The notes beneath the pieces are model-generated. The model saw only the letters and a program-made list of their open reading frames with translations. It made no database searches and was not told the origin of the DNA. A DNA stretch of 51,997 bases, taken from DASUGM01 sp036274055 (GTDB lineage: Bacteria; Acidobacteriota; Vicinamibacteria; Vicinamibacterales; SCN-69-37). Positions 15,542 to 25,171 of this stretch are shown here, piece after piece; the stretch's first letter is position 1; each line of letters opens with the position of its first letter. A program made the position numbers and the translations under genes. The stretch lies in the NCBI GenBank assembly GCA_036274055.1, contig DASUGM010000167.1:1-51997 (forward strand). The letters run 5' to 3'.

Positions 15542-16503
15542 GAAATATCTGCTCTGAGATCGCGCTGCCGGCTGACCAACGTTCGCACCAGCGACGCCGC
15601 GACCGTCGGTGTCAGCGATAGGGCGTTGACGCCGGCGGTCCATTGCGCCTGCACCGTCGCCCGCGCCATCCTCCGCGCCAGGTACTGCAGCATCCGGCCG
15701 TGGAGCCCGACTGAATGGGCCGCCGGCAGCAGCCCGCCGAAACGGCGCAACAGCCACAGCCTCTCGCGCAGGTCCTGATGCACCTGGAGGGATTTCGTCG
15801 ACAGGCTGCCGACATGCTGGCGGTACACCAGCAGCGTGCGCGGGATGTAGATCGCGCCCCAGCCCCGGGCCAGGCCGCGAATCAGCCACTCTTCGTCACC
15901 GCACTGCCGGTACATCGGATTGAACGTGCCGATATCGAGAAACGCGCGGGTGCGAATCGCACAACCCGAGAAGTGCCACCAACAGCCGATTCGCAGCGTG
16001 CGGCGAACCGCATCGGCCGTGCCGCGGACATGCTCGCGCTCGCGCGCGGGGTTGTCCTCGCCGGTGGTGATCGTGCCGTTCGGCTCGAGGACATCCCAGC
16101 TCGAACACACTGACCCGACGTCGTCCGGTGCGGCCACGATGGCGGCACGCATTGCGTCCAGCCAGTGCGGCTTCACGAGGTCGTCGTCGTGAAGCAGCAG
16201 CACCCAGTCGAAATCCACTGCGAGCCGCGCGATCGCATGGTTGACATTGCCCCAGGTGCCGGAATTGCGTGACGGCGAAAGCACCCGCAAAGGCAGCGGT
16301 GACGTCCAGTGCCGCTTCGCGATCTCCACCGTGTTGTCGGGCGAGCAGTCATCGGCGAGATAAACGGCGGCGCACGCGCGCTCCAGATTCGACTGCGCTA
16401 CCAGTGAGTCGATGGTCTCGCCGATCAGATCGGCGCGGCGATACGACATCACCACCACGGCGACGGCAGGCTCGCCGCTAGCGACCGGTTTGGCCAAGCT
16501 CAT
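15538..16503 (-). CDS. GT2 family glycosyltransferase
   Basis: A 321-residue GT-A fold transferase: VAVVVMSYRRADLIGETIDSL, then YLADDCSPDNTVEIA, and the DxD-type metal motif LLLHDDDLVKPHW. A downstream CGDEEWLIRGLARGW block fits the acceptor side. I chose ATG 16503 (MSLAKPVASGEP) instead of the longer frame from 16620, because the extra 39 residues would overlap the upstream gene and are Ser/Thr-rich out-of-frame sequence. It overlaps the previous gene by 26 bp and the carbamoyltransferase start by 4 bp. Sugar specificity unknown. Confidence 0.87.
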   Translation of the reverse strand: MSLAKPVASGEPAVAVVVMSYRRADLIGETIDSLVAQSNLERACAAVYLADDCSPDNTVEIAKRHWTSPLPLRVLSPSRNSGTWGNVNHAIARLAVDFDWVLLLHDDDLVKPHWLDAMRAAIVAAPDDVGSVCSSWDVLEPNGTITTGEDNPAREREHVRGTADAVRRTLRIGCWWHFSGCAIRTRAFLDIGTFNPMYRQCGDEEWLIRGLARGWGAIYIPRTLLVYRQHVGSLSTKSLQVHQDLRERLWLLRRFGGLLPAAHSVGLHGRMLQYLARRMARATVQAQWTAGVNALSLTPTVAASLVRTLVSRQRDLRADIS

Positions 16504-17323
16504 CGATGTTGATGTCGACCAGCAGGCGGTACCAGAACCCCTGCAGGACATGGAAGACGAAGCCCTGTTTGCCGTCGAGGAAGCCGAATCGAAGAATGTA
16601 GCGGTAGAACACGTAGACACACGGGCGCACGAACAAGGGAAGGCCGGACCAGACCTGCTTCAGGTAGCGAATCCGGACGTCAGGCGCACCGGTGAGCGCG
16701 GTGATGCTCAAGCGCGTGCCCTCGCGTCGCTCGCGAATCTCCTGTTGCGCCTGCAGGACGGCGTAGCGGTTGTGCTTGGCGGTCCATTCGACAATTCGGG
16801 CTTCGTTGCGGTTGTCTTCGATCAGGTCGCCGTCGAGCTTGACCGTTCGATCGGCAACCATAAAGTGATGATCGACGAGGTCGCCCTCGTCGATGCTGAC
16901 GGCGTCGCGCCGGAAGAGCTTGAGCAGGTACTTCGGATAGTAGCCGCCGAAGCGGATCCACTTCCCGCGAAAGACCTGCCGGCGGCACAGAAAGGCGCCG
17001 CGGGCGTCGCCCGGCGCCGCGACGTGCGCGGCAATCGCCGCGGCCAGCTCGGGTGAGACCTGCTGATCGGCGTCGAGAGCAAGCACCCAGTCGGTGGCGA
17101 TGGGCAAAGTCGCGAGGGCCCATTGCCACTGGCGGGCGTGGGTTTCGAATGGATGCGTCAGCACGGTTGCGCCGCGCGCTTCGGCAATCCTGACCGTCGC
17201 GTCGGTGCTGCCGGAATCGACCACGAACACGCGGGCCGCCCACGGGCACACGGCCTCGAGGCACGCCGCGAGGTTCTGCTCCTCGTTGAACGTCAGGATG
17301 ACGACGGTGCAGGCGACGGTCAT
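16478..17323 (-). CDS. GT2 glycosyltransferase, WaaE/KdtX-like
   Basis: A 281-residue GT2 enzyme: TVVILTFNEEQNLAACLEAV, VFVVDSGSTDATVRIAEARG, and ALDADQQVSPELAA carrying the DxD. The basic RGKWIRFGGYYPKYLLKLFRR and the C-terminal hydrophobic stretch ending GFWYRLLVDI match the WaaE/KdtX group, which adds glucose-type residues to lipid A core or exopolysaccharide. I chose ATG 17323 (MTVACTVVIL) because it is 2 bp from the asnB stop; a longer frame to 17356 adds residues from inside asnB. Likely membrane-attached by its C-terminus. Confidence 0.87.
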   Translation of the reverse strand: MTVACTVVILTFNEEQNLAACLEAVCPWAARVFVVDSGSTDATVRIAEARGATVLTHPFETHARQWQWALATLPIATDWVLALDADQQVSPELAAAIAAHVAAPGDARGAFLCRRQVFRGKWIRFGGYYPKYLLKLFRRDAVSIDEGDLVDHHFMVADRTVKLDGDLIEDNRNEARIVEWTAKHNRYAVLQAQQEIRERREGTRLSITALTGAPDVRIRYLKQVWSGLPLFVRPCVYVFYRYILRFGFLDGKQGFVFHVLQGFWYRLLVDINIDELGQTGR

Positions 17324-17325
17324 CG

Positions 17326-19254
17326 CTAGCCCGCGACTCCGGTCGTCTCGAGCCACGCATCAAGGGCGACGAGCGCCCACAGACGCGACCACGTCGTTCG
17401 CTTGTCGTGATTGAGAAACGCGTCCCACAGCCCGACAACGACGGCGCCGTCGACGATGCCGCGGCCGGCGAGGCCGTCGCGACCCAGCCGCGCCGCGCAG
17501 AACTCGCGCAATTCGCCGCGCATCCACGGCTCGAACGGCATCAGAAATCCGCGCTTGGGCCGGTCGGTGCACGCGCGCGGCAGCGTCGTCCCCAGACTGT
17601 CGACGAGGAGCGGCTTCGAGCGCCCGGCGGCCGCCTGCTTGACCGCGTCCGGCATCCGCATCAGCGCTTCGACCAGCTTGTGGTCGAGCAGCGGCACGCG
17701 TACTTCGAGGCCGTGCCGCATGCTCATCTGATCGGTATCGCGCAGCAGGACGTCGTGCATGTACGAGCCGGCTTCGGCATAGGAGACGAGCGACATCAGT
17801 CCGGTTCGGTCGGCGCGCTCGCCGGCGGCGCGAAGCCGATCGACGTACGGATCGCCGGCCGCGGCGGCTTCCTGCATCGCCACACGGCCAAGCAGCGCCC
17901 GGCGCTGCGATGCCGGAAACAGTTGCCGCATGACGGGATGCACTTCGGCAACGCTGCCGTCGCTCTCGAGCAGGGCGGCGGTTTTCTCGGCGACGATCGA
18001 TCCGCTCACCTGCCGGACCGCCGTCGCCGCCAGGGCCCGCACCGCTGTCGGCGAGAATCTCCAGACTCGCCGCCACGACGCCATTTCGCTCATCCGCGTG
18101 AACGACGGGTAGCCGCCAAAGAACTCGTCGCCGCCGAGGCCTGACCAGGCAACTTTGATGTCCAGTGCGCGCACCGCCTGCGAGACGACGAAGGTGTTGA
18201 TGCCGTCGCCGCTCGGGTGGTCGACGGCGGCCAGCGCGTCGGGCAGGTCGCGTAGCAGTTGGGCTTCAGTGAGCGGCACGTCGACGTGGTCGGTGCCCAG
18301 CGCCGCAGCGACCTCGCGCGCGATCGGTCCCTCATCGTAGGGCGTGCCCGGAAATGAAATCGATACCGTGCGCGGCACGATGTCCAGTTGCCGCACGAGC
18401 GCGGCCAGCGCGGTGGAGTCAATTCCGCCGGACAGGAAGAGCGCTACCGGCACATCGCTGACCAGATGCAAGCGCGCGGATTGCCGTAACAGTTCGTGGA
18501 CTCGCGCCCGCGCTTCGGAAGCGGGAATGTCCTCGACTTCGCCGCGCGACGGGAACAGATCCCAATATGTCCGCGATCGCAGATCGCCCGGCGTGCTCAC
18601 GCTCATGACCGCCGCCGGTTCGAGCATGCGCACGCCCTGGACCAGCGTCTCGGGCGTCGGCACGGTCTGGTAGGCGAGAAAACGATCGACGGCGCGTCGA
18701 TTCAATCGGCGCGGAACCAGGCCGGATGCCAGCAGCGCCCTGATCTCTGACGCGAACAGCAGCACGCGATCGTTCCGCCAGAAGTAGAGCGGCTTGATGC
18801 CGAGCCGATCGCGGACCAGGTGCAGCGTGTGCCGCCGGCCGTCCCACAGCGCGAACGCGAACATCCCGCGCATCCGCTCGACGGCGTCCAGCCCCCACGC
18901 GTCGAAGGCGTGGAGGATGACCTCGGTGTCCGAGGCGGTCGTGAACTGATGCCCGTCGGCGCCGAGCTCGGCGCGAACATCGGCGAAATTGTAGAACTCG
19001 CCGTTGAACGAGATCGCGCGCGCCTCGTGCTTCATCGGCTGCGCGCCGCGCGGCGAGAGGTCGATGATCGCCAGCCGCCGATGCCCCAGCACGACCGTCG
19101 CCGGCGCATCGTCGTGACCGCGTTCAGCGCAGATCGCGATGCCGGCGCCGTCAGGACCGCGGTGCGCGAGCGCCGCCGTCATCGCCTGGACGACGTCCTT
19201 CGCCCGTGCCGCGGGCGTGTCGTCCCAGAACATCGCGCCAGCAATGCCGCACAT
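17326..19254 (-). CDS. asnB: Asparagine synthetase-like glutamine amidotransferase
   Basis: The 642-residue protein has an N-terminal class II glutaminase domain with nucleophile Cys2 (MCGIAGAMFW), RLAIIDLSPRGAQPM and SFNGEFYNF, and a C-terminal ATP-pyrophosphatase domain with LFLSGGIDSTALAAL (residues 272-286). All key residues are intact, so it can probably make ammonia from glutamine and adenylate a carboxylate. Homologues embedded in exopolysaccharide loci may amidate uronic acids in the glycan instead of making free asparagine; that is inference. It sits between GT genes with 2-bp gaps on each side. Confidence 0.9.
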   Translation of the reverse strand: MCGIAGAMFWDDTPAARAKDVVQAMTAALAHRGPDGAGIAICAERGHDDAPATVVLGHRRLAIIDLSPRGAQPMKHEARAISFNGEFYNFADVRAELGADGHQFTTASDTEVILHAFDAWGLDAVERMRGMFAFALWDGRRHTLHLVRDRLGIKPLYFWRNDRVLLFASEIRALLASGLVPRRLNRRAVDRFLAYQTVPTPETLVQGVRMLEPAAVMSVSTPGDLRSRTYWDLFPSRGEVEDIPASEARARVHELLRQSARLHLVSDVPVALFLSGGIDSTALAALVRQLDIVPRTVSISFPGTPYDEGPIAREVAAALGTDHVDVPLTEAQLLRDLPDALAAVDHPSGDGINTFVVSQAVRALDIKVAWSGLGGDEFFGGYPSFTRMSEMASWRRVWRFSPTAVRALAATAVRQVSGSIVAEKTAALLESDGSVAEVHPVMRQLFPASQRRALLGRVAMQEAAAAGDPYVDRLRAAGERADRTGLMSLVSYAEAGSYMHDVLLRDTDQMSMRHGLEVRVPLLDHKLVEALMRMPDAVKQAAAGRSKPLLVDSLGTTLPRACTDRPKRGFLMPFEPWMRGELREFCAARLGRDGLAGRGIVDGAVVVGLWDAFLNHDKRTTWSRLWALVALDAWLETTGVAG

Positions 19255-19256
19255 GA

Positions 19257-20468
19257 TCAGTGCGTCCGTTCCGTCGGCGTCGCGATCGGCAGATGCCCAG
19301 TGCCGGCGAGGAGGCGTTCCCGCTTCGCGATGACGTCTTCGTAGACTCGAGTCAGTTGGCTCGCAACCGCGGGCCAGCGAAAGCGCTGCGCCAACGCCCG
19401 CGCATTCTCGCCGCGCTGACGGCGGTCGCCGGCGTCGCGAGCGGCGCTGACCAGCGCCTGCGCGAACGCCGTCTCATCACGCTCACACACCCAGCCGGCG
19501 CTTCCCTGCTCGATGTCGGCCGCCAGGTTGACGGCTCGGCTGACGACCGCCGGCGTGCCGCATGCCAGCGCCTCGGCGACGGCGATGCCGAAGTTCTCCT
19601 GATGGGAAGCGAGCGCGAAGACGTCGGCGCCAGCCAGCAACCGGGCGCGGGTATCGCCGCCCACCCACCCGGCGAACTCGATGCGGCTCGCGGCCGGCCC
19701 GCCCGCGGCGAGCGCGCGCAACGACGCCACGAGCGCGGGCTCGCCGTCGCCGGCGATGATGAGTTTCCATGACGCCAGCGCCGCGTCGGCGGCGGCGAGA
19801 TGGAAGGCGCGAATCAACACATCGACGCCCTTCTTATCGTCGAGCCGTGACAGCGCCAGCACATATCCCCCGCGTTGCGGTGATGCGGCGCCGCTGGCTC
19901 GCCAGACTTGCGCATCGACGCCAAGCGGCACCACCACGCCTTCCGGCAACCACGGCAGCGCCTGCTGCGCGAGTCTTCCCTCTTCGGCGGTCGTGTAGTG
20001 GATCAACGATGCGTGCTCGAGGACGCCGCGGCCGCCCACGGTCAGCAGCACCTGCTTGCGCCACGCATGGCGCGACAGGCTCCACGGATCGAGCGTGCCC
20101 AGCGGCCGCACGATGTAGGGCACACCGGCACGACGGCAGGCGCGTCCGGCAGCGAGACAGGCGTGCGAAAACACGGCATGAATGTGGACCACATCGAAAT
20201 CCGCGACGCGCTCGCGCAGCCACCGCGCCATCGGGGCGGACCATTTGAACGACTCGCTCGCCTGCCGTGGAAAGAACACGACCTGTATTCCAGACAAGTC
20301 GGGCGTCCCCGCCGCAGGATCGATTCGCCCGTCCCGGCCATCGGCATCCGTGGACGCGAGCAGCACTTCATGTCCCAACGTGGACAGCGCGCGGCACATG
20401 CCGACCACCGCGGTGCTCGGCCCGCCGTAGCGCGCGGCAACCGCGGGAATGACGTGGAGGATTCTCAC
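19257..20468 (-). CDS. GT4 family glycosyltransferase
   Basis: A 403-residue GT-B enzyme. The N-terminal acceptor domain begins MRILHVIPAVAARYGGPSTAVVGM, where the glycine-rich GGPS loop is typical. The donor domain has YVLALSRLDDKKGVDVLIRAF, LIIAGDGEPALV, FAGWVGGDTRARLLAGAD and the nucleotide-sugar motif SHQENFGIAVAEALACGTPAV, with both Glu residues of E-x7-E. ATG 20468 is unambiguous and leaves a 12-bp gap to the preceding gene. Sugar specificity unknown. Confidence 0.9.
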   Translation of the reverse strand: MRILHVIPAVAARYGGPSTAVVGMCRALSTLGHEVLLASTDADGRDGRIDPAAGTPDLSGIQVVFFPRQASESFKWSAPMARWLRERVADFDVVHIHAVFSHACLAAGRACRRAGVPYIVRPLGTLDPWSLSRHAWRKQVLLTVGGRGVLEHASLIHYTTAEEGRLAQQALPWLPEGVVVPLGVDAQVWRASGAASPQRGGYVLALSRLDDKKGVDVLIRAFHLAAADAALASWKLIIAGDGEPALVASLRALAAGGPAASRIEFAGWVGGDTRARLLAGADVFALASHQENFGIAVAEALACGTPAVVSRAVNLAADIEQGSAGWVCERDETAFAQALVSAARDAGDRRQRGENARALAQRFRWPAVASQLTRVYEDVIAKRERLLAGTGHLPIATPTERTH

Positions 20469-20480
20469 AGGTGATCGTCG

Positions 20481-21596
20481 CTAGGCCGTCGGGACACCGA
20501 TCGGACGGGCCACCGATCCGAACGCGCCATCGAGCAGTCCGACCAGGCGTGACGCAAACCGGGCGTAGGTGAACTCGGCGTGCAGCCGCTGGTAACCACG
20601 CTGCCCCATCTCCCGGCGCGTCGACGGATCGTTGAGCAGCCGGACGATACGATCGGCCAGCATCGCGGTGTCGGCCTGATCGACGAGAAACCCGGTGACG
20701 CCGTCCTGCACGATTTCGCTGGCGGCGTCGTGGGTCGAGGCGATGCACGGCAGGCGGTGCGACATCGCTTCGAGATAGACGAGGCCGAACCCTTCGCCTC
20801 GACTCGGCATCGCGAACACCGCGGCGGCGTCGTACATCGCGACGAGATCCGCGTCCGAGACGAAGCCGGCGATGGTCACACGCGAAGTCGTCGCCGCGGC
20901 CTTGGCGCGCAGCCGATCAGCGTCGTCGCCGTCGCCGACGAACACAAGGCGGGCGTCGGGAACCTGTTGAAGGACCGACGGCCACGCCTCGAGCAGCTGG
21001 TCGTGGCCCTTGTACCGTTCCGCGCCAAGCATTCGACCGACGACGAGCACGACATGCGGTCCGAGGGACGGAACCTTGCGGACGCCGGGGTCGGCGGTTT
21101 CAATCGGCAGCCACGCGAGCGGGCAGATTTCGATCGCGCCGACCGTGGGATTGGCCTCACGCAGGCGCTGCGCCGTATACGCGGAGTTGGCGATTCTGAT
21201 TCTGGCGCTCTGCAGGATCTTCAAGTCAGCGCTCGGCAGCGCATGCCAGGCCTCGATGCCGTGGACGAAGACGCCGTGCGGCCGCCGGAACACCGGTGGG
21301 ATGTACGATTGCACCCGCGCGACGCCGATGTGGCCGTACATCACCCATGGGCAGTGGCCAAACGTCTGCATCCTCGCCAGCGTCGCGCCGAATCGCACGC
21401 GCGCCGCGGTGGACGACGACAAATCGGCGGGGGCGAGGTCAGCGTCGACCAGCGTCACGAGCCTCGCATCGTCGTCGAAGCGCTCGCGCAGGGCGCGCCA
21501 CATCAGACGTGAGACCGCGGCGACCCCGCCGCCACGACTGTCGAGCGTGATCGCCGCCAGGCAGGGCGCGCCGTTGGAGTGTGAGTTCTGTGTCAT
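20481..21596 (-). CDS. GT4 family glycosyltransferase
   Basis: A 371-residue GT-B enzyme whose N-terminus contains ITLDSRGGGVAAVSRLMW and whose donor half has VVLVVGRMLGAERYKGHDQLLEAW, LVFVGDGDDADRL and PSRGEGFGLVYLEAMSHRLP (E-x7-E conserved). I chose ATG 21596 (MTQNSHSNGA) because it overlaps the upstream polymerase stop by four bases (ATGA); the frame continues far upstream inside the polymerase gene but without GT sequence. The 'ERYKGHD' block is shared with mannosyl- and galactosyl-type GT4 enzymes; the donor is not determined. Confidence 0.9.
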   Translation of the reverse strand: MTQNSHSNGAPCLAAITLDSRGGGVAAVSRLMWRALRERFDDDARLVTLVDADLAPADLSSSTAARVRFGATLARMQTFGHCPWVMYGHIGVARVQSYIPPVFRRPHGVFVHGIEAWHALPSADLKILQSARIRIANSAYTAQRLREANPTVGAIEICPLAWLPIETADPGVRKVPSLGPHVVLVVGRMLGAERYKGHDQLLEAWPSVLQQVPDARLVFVGDGDDADRLRAKAAATTSRVTIAGFVSDADLVAMYDAAAVFAMPSRGEGFGLVYLEAMSHRLPCIASTHDAASEIVQDGVTGFLVDQADTAMLADRIVRLLNDPSTRREMGQRGYQRLHAEFTYARFASRLVGLLDGAFGSVARPIGVPTA

Positions 21597-22957
21597 CGCG
21601 AGATGCTTTCCGGCAGGTCGGCCTGGACCGCCTGCACCCGCCCGGTGTTGCGCCGATCGGGGAAAATCCTCCGTGAGAAATACCCGATCGTGAGCGCGAC
21701 CAGGATCGACGCCGCCGCCGTCGAGGTCACTTCGGAGAACGCGCCGCCCAGCTGCAGCATGCCGAGGCCGCCGAGATACCAGGTGACGAAGCTGGCGCCG
21801 TCGCCGACGAGCAGCCGCGCCTTCGCCGAGATGTCGGCCCAGGTCAGCAGCGCGCCGATGAACAGGAACACGACGATGACGCCGCCGCGCCCGTAGTTCA
21901 CGTACGCCTCCATGATCTGGCCGATGCCAACGCTCGTGCCTTCGACAAAACGGATGCCGGTGTAGGTCGACACCAGCTCGCCGCTGCCGGCAACCACCGG
22001 TTTGTCGGGCCACAATGCGCGCGGGATGATCGCCGCCACCGCTTGCACCAGCGTCTCGCCGTGGCCGAATTCGACCGCGCCGCTGTCGAGATACGACACC
22101 GCCGCGCCGAGCATGAAGTCCTGGTTCAAGCGGGAGTCGATGCGCTGCAGGTGCTCGATCTTCGCCGGATCGAACCACTCGCTGTTGGCGAGGGTGTTCT
22201 CCAGCTGGTCCATGCGCGCACCAAACGCGGCGCCGGACCACACCACGTCGCGAATGTCGTTCCGGTCGCGCATGTAGGTCACGTACACCGACAATCCGAG
22301 ATACGCGAGCAGCGAGCCGGCGACCAGCACACGCCACCGCGGCCGGTAGAAACTGCCGCAGAACGCCAGGACGGTGAGCAGGGCGCCGAAGCCATAACCG
22401 AGGAAGCCCTGGACGACGACGGTGACTACCGGCATCGCGACCGTCATCCCGAGCCACGCCCACAGGTGGCCATACCGGCCGCTCGTCCACGCGTTCCAGC
22501 ACTTGAGGCCAATCCCGGCGACGATCAGCGCCGAGCCGGTCGCGGCAATCGCGGTGACGCTCGGCAGGCGGCTCGCGATTGGAAAGACCACGACGTAGAA
22601 GAAGCCGCCGGCAAGCAGAAACAGATTGACCAGGCGATCGTCGACGACCTGCGCCGGCTGCTCGAGCAGCGGCCCGATTTCGGCGCGCCGCATCCGGATC
22701 ACGATCTCCGAGCCGATGCCGAAACAGATGATGGCGATCGCGCTCTCGCGAAGGCCAAGGATCGTGGCGTCGCGGTTGGGCGTGTCGTACCAGGGCAGCA
22801 AATACAGCGCCGGCGCGAGCCAGTGCAGCACCGCAAACGTCGCGACATAGGCGAAGACGAGTCCGGTCCCGACGTCGGCGCGCCAATGGCGCGTCAGAAT
22901 CGCGAGCACGACCACCAGAAGAGTCGACGTCCAGAACAGCAGGGCGCTGCTATCCAT
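21593..22957 (-). CDS. Wzy-like polysaccharide polymerase (O-antigen polymerase type)
   Basis: A 454-residue protein with about 12-14 hydrophobic helices and little sequence conservation, as expected for Wzy. Recognisable features are a cytoplasmic/periplasmic loop YVTYMRDRNDIRDVVW, an amphipathic segment RIDSRLNQDFMLGAAVSYLDSG, and AAIIPRALWPDKPVVAGSGELV followed by GIGQIMEAYVNYGRGGV, the block seen in O-antigen polymerases of the oligosaccharide-repeat type. I chose ATG 22957 (MDSSALLF), which overlaps the upstream GT4 stop by 8 bp. With the Wzy_C protein at 8172-9551 the locus encodes two polymerase/ligase candidates. Confidence 0.78.
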   Translation of the reverse strand: MDSSALLFWTSTLLVVVLAILTRHWRADVGTGLVFAYVATFAVLHWLAPALYLLPWYDTPNRDATILGLRESAIAIICFGIGSEIVIRMRRAEIGPLLEQPAQVVDDRLVNLFLLAGGFFYVVVFPIASRLPSVTAIAATGSALIVAGIGLKCWNAWTSGRYGHLWAWLGMTVAMPVVTVVVQGFLGYGFGALLTVLAFCGSFYRPRWRVLVAGSLLAYLGLSVYVTYMRDRNDIRDVVWSGAAFGARMDQLENTLANSEWFDPAKIEHLQRIDSRLNQDFMLGAAVSYLDSGAVEFGHGETLVQAVAAIIPRALWPDKPVVAGSGELVSTYTGIRFVEGTSVGIGQIMEAYVNYGRGGVIVVFLFIGALLTWADISAKARLLVGDGASFVTWYLGGLGMLQLGGAFSEVTSTAAASILVALTIGYFSRRIFPDRRNTGRVQAVQADLPESISR

Positions 22958-24149
22958 GGTGGACGCTCCGGCGCGCCAGCAGCCGCATCGACTCGGCTTC
23001 GAAATCCGCGGCCACATCCGACCAGTCGCGTGGCGCGAACGACGAGACGATCGCCGCAGTCATCGCCGCAAGCTCGGCGCGATGCGCATCGCACCAGTCA
23101 AGCCGTTCGACGAGCGCGCCGCTGTCGCGAATCGGCACGATCCAGCCGTCCCGTCCATGCGTGACGATGTCGAGCCCGGCGCCGTGGGCGGTCGTGATGA
23201 TTGGCAGACCGGCGCCTTTCGCCTGCGCGAGCACCTGCGGAAAGCCGTCCTCGATGGTCGGAAACATGAAGACGTCGGCGGCGTGGTAGCGGGCCGCCAG
23301 GGTCGCCTGCTGAAGCTTGCCGGTGACCTCGACGCCGGGGGGTAACGACGAGATCAACGCCTTCGCCTCCGGGAGCACTTCGCCGACCAGCGTGAAATGG
23401 ATGCGGGCGCTACGAGCGCGGATCGCGGCGACGAGATCGATCGCGCCCTTGCGCATCGAGAGATGGCCGACGTAAAGCACGCGCAGCGGCGCACCCGACA
23501 TCAGGCGGCGCTGCCGCGCCGCCAGATCGTCATCCGAGGGACGAAACCCGCGGACGTCGACGCCGAGCGGCACCAGACTCAGCCGTTCGGCCGCGACGCC
23601 CTGCTCGATGAACGTGCGGTACGACCACGTCGACAGCGTCAGGATCTGATCGGCCAGCTGGTACTCGCGCTGTTCGCGATCGATGATCCACGCGCTCGGC
23701 CGGTCGAGGCGGACGCCTGCACGCGCTTCCTCGTCGATGAGCAGGCGGCTCTGCACCTCGATGTGGGCGGAGCCCCGCATCAGCAGGCGGCAGCCAGCCG
23801 AGATCCGCCGATCCTCCAGCAATTCCTCCGCGGCACCGCTCCAGCAGTGGACGATGTCCCACGACGTCCCGCGAAGCTCGCGCGCCGCCCAGCGACCGAA
23901 CATCTCGAGACTCCACGATTCGGACGACGGCATCGGCAACACCCGGCTCAACTGCCCGTAGCCACGGACCAAGGCGCCGTGGCCAAGGAACGAACGGACC
24001 CGCGGCGCGGGCACGCCGAAACCTTCGACGACACTCTTCGGATAGTTCGTCAGGACGGTGACGTCGTGGCCGCGGGCGAGCAGCGCCCGCGCCAGGTCGA
24101 AGCCGTGAAAGCGGCCGGGAATCACCAGCGCGATGCGAAGCGGCGTCAT
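22950..24149 (-). CDS. GT4 family glycosyltransferase
   Basis: A 399-residue GT-B enzyme: MTPLRIALVIPGRFHGFDLARALLARGH at the N-terminus, and in the donor half LRVLYVGHLSMRKGAIDLVAAI, HFTLVGEVLPEAK and FPTIEDGFPQVLAQAKGAGLPII, where the second Glu of E-x7-E is changed to Lys/Ala context. That change is common in GT4 enzymes and does not by itself mean loss of activity. ATG 24149 overlaps the stop of the upstream gene (ATGA). Sugar specificity unknown. Confidence 0.88.
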   Translation of the reverse strand: MTPLRIALVIPGRFHGFDLARALLARGHDVTVLTNYPKSVVEGFGVPAPRVRSFLGHGALVRGYGQLSRVLPMPSSESWSLEMFGRWAARELRGTSWDIVHCWSGAAEELLEDRRISAGCRLLMRGSAHIEVQSRLLIDEEARAGVRLDRPSAWIIDREQREYQLADQILTLSTWSYRTFIEQGVAAERLSLVPLGVDVRGFRPSDDDLAARQRRLMSGAPLRVLYVGHLSMRKGAIDLVAAIRARSARIHFTLVGEVLPEAKALISSLPPGVEVTGKLQQATLAARYHAADVFMFPTIEDGFPQVLAQAKGAGLPIITTAHGAGLDIVTHGRDGWIVPIRDSGALVERLDWCDAHRAELAAMTAAIVSSFAPRDWSDVAADFEAESMRLLARRSVHHG

Positions 24150-25171
24150 GCGAGCGGGCTCACGGCAAGAATCGAACGCAGCCGATCGGCATAGGTATTG
24201 TCGCCCGAAGTGACGCGCGCATACGCGCGCGCGGCGAGCGCGTCGCGCAGCGGCGCGTCGCTCAGCAGACGGTGAGCCTGGGCTGCCGCTTCTTCGGGCG
24301 TTCGGAAGTAGAGCGCAGCCTCGCCCTCCGGACCGAACATCTCGCGATGGTCGGGAGTGGCCTCGACGAGGAGGCAGCCGCGCATCGCCGGCGCCTCGAA
24401 GCTGCGCATCGCGTGGCCGTCGCGATTGGCGCGCCGGACCAGGCACAGACTGACTCGCGCCGCGCCCGTCGCGTGGCGGATGCCCGCCATGTCGAGCATG
24501 CCGCGCGCGGCCGGCCGCGTCGCCTCGAAGCGATCCCAATAACCGCCGTAGAGCGCGACCCGCAAACCGGATCGAATCAGCGCGGTCATCACCGGGACCC
24601 GATCCGGATCGGCGCCGCCGGCGAAGAAGACGTCATCCACGTCGGTCGTCTGCAAATACGCCGAGCGCGCCTCGGGAAAATGCTCGGCGGGTGAGAATGC
24701 AAACGGCAGGTACGACACCCGCTTGCACCCGTGCGTCTTCAGGTCTTCGATATTGGCCCGTCGCGGCGTGAAGATGTGATCGTAGTGGTTCAACCCGGCC
24801 ATGAACCACGGCGCGCGATGCGCCGGATTCCAGGGGTCGTCGGTCAGGAAGTTGACCCGCGTGACCCCCATCTCGCCCAGCCTCTGCAACACCGACGCTC
24901 CGAGCGGCGCGATGCCCGTCGTCAGCAGCGCCGTGGCCCGCACTTCCCTCGCGGTGGCGACGACGCCGTCGCCGAATCGCCCAATCCGCAGCGGCCGATG
25001 ACCGAATTGCCAGAGCAGCCGCCGCGCCCACCGCGGACCGTCGTAGGCCGCGGTCGTCGCCAGTGCCGTGTAGTCGATGCCGAGGCCGCGCGCCGCCTCG
25101 GCGAAGTGACGGCCGACATGTTCGGGGCCGAAGTTCCCGACGACGAGCAGACGCGGCGCCTCGGTGCTCAT
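24146..25171 (-). CDS. CgeB-like glycosyltransferase family 1 protein
   Basis: The 341-residue protein has the CgeB / Glyco_trans_1_2 layout: a long Rossmann-like N-terminal half with RVNFLTDDPWNPAHRAPWF and YDHIFTPRRANIEDLKTHGCKRVSYLPF, and a C-terminal half with ALYGGYWDRFEATR, SFEAPAMRGCLLVEATPDHREMF and LYFRTPEEAAAQAHRLL. Such proteins are putative glycosyltransferases in spore-coat or surface glycan loci. I chose ATG 25171 (MSTEAPRLLVVGNFG), which overlaps the upstream GT4 stop (ATGA). Sequence before it in the same frame belongs to that upstream gene. Confidence 0.8.
   Translation of the reverse strand: MSTEAPRLLVVGNFGPEHVGRHFAEAARGLGIDYTALATTAAYDGPRWARRLLWQFGHRPLRIGRFGDGVVATAREVRATALLTTGIAPLGASVLQRLGEMGVTRVNFLTDDPWNPAHRAPWFMAGLNHYDHIFTPRRANIEDLKTHGCKRVSYLPFAFSPAEHFPEARSAYLQTTDVDDVFFAGGADPDRVPVMTALIRSGLRVALYGGYWDRFEATRPAARGMLDMAGIRHATGAARVSLCLVRRANRDGHAMRSFEAPAMRGCLLVEATPDHREMFGPEGEAALYFRTPEEAAAQAHRLLSDAPLRDALAARAYARVTSGDNTYADRLRSILAVSPLA

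Noticed and set aside
13784..15889. Longer start for the carbamoyltransferase upstream of 15541
   Set aside because: The family begins with MNILGINAYHGD at 15541; preceding residues are out-of-frame GT2 sequence.
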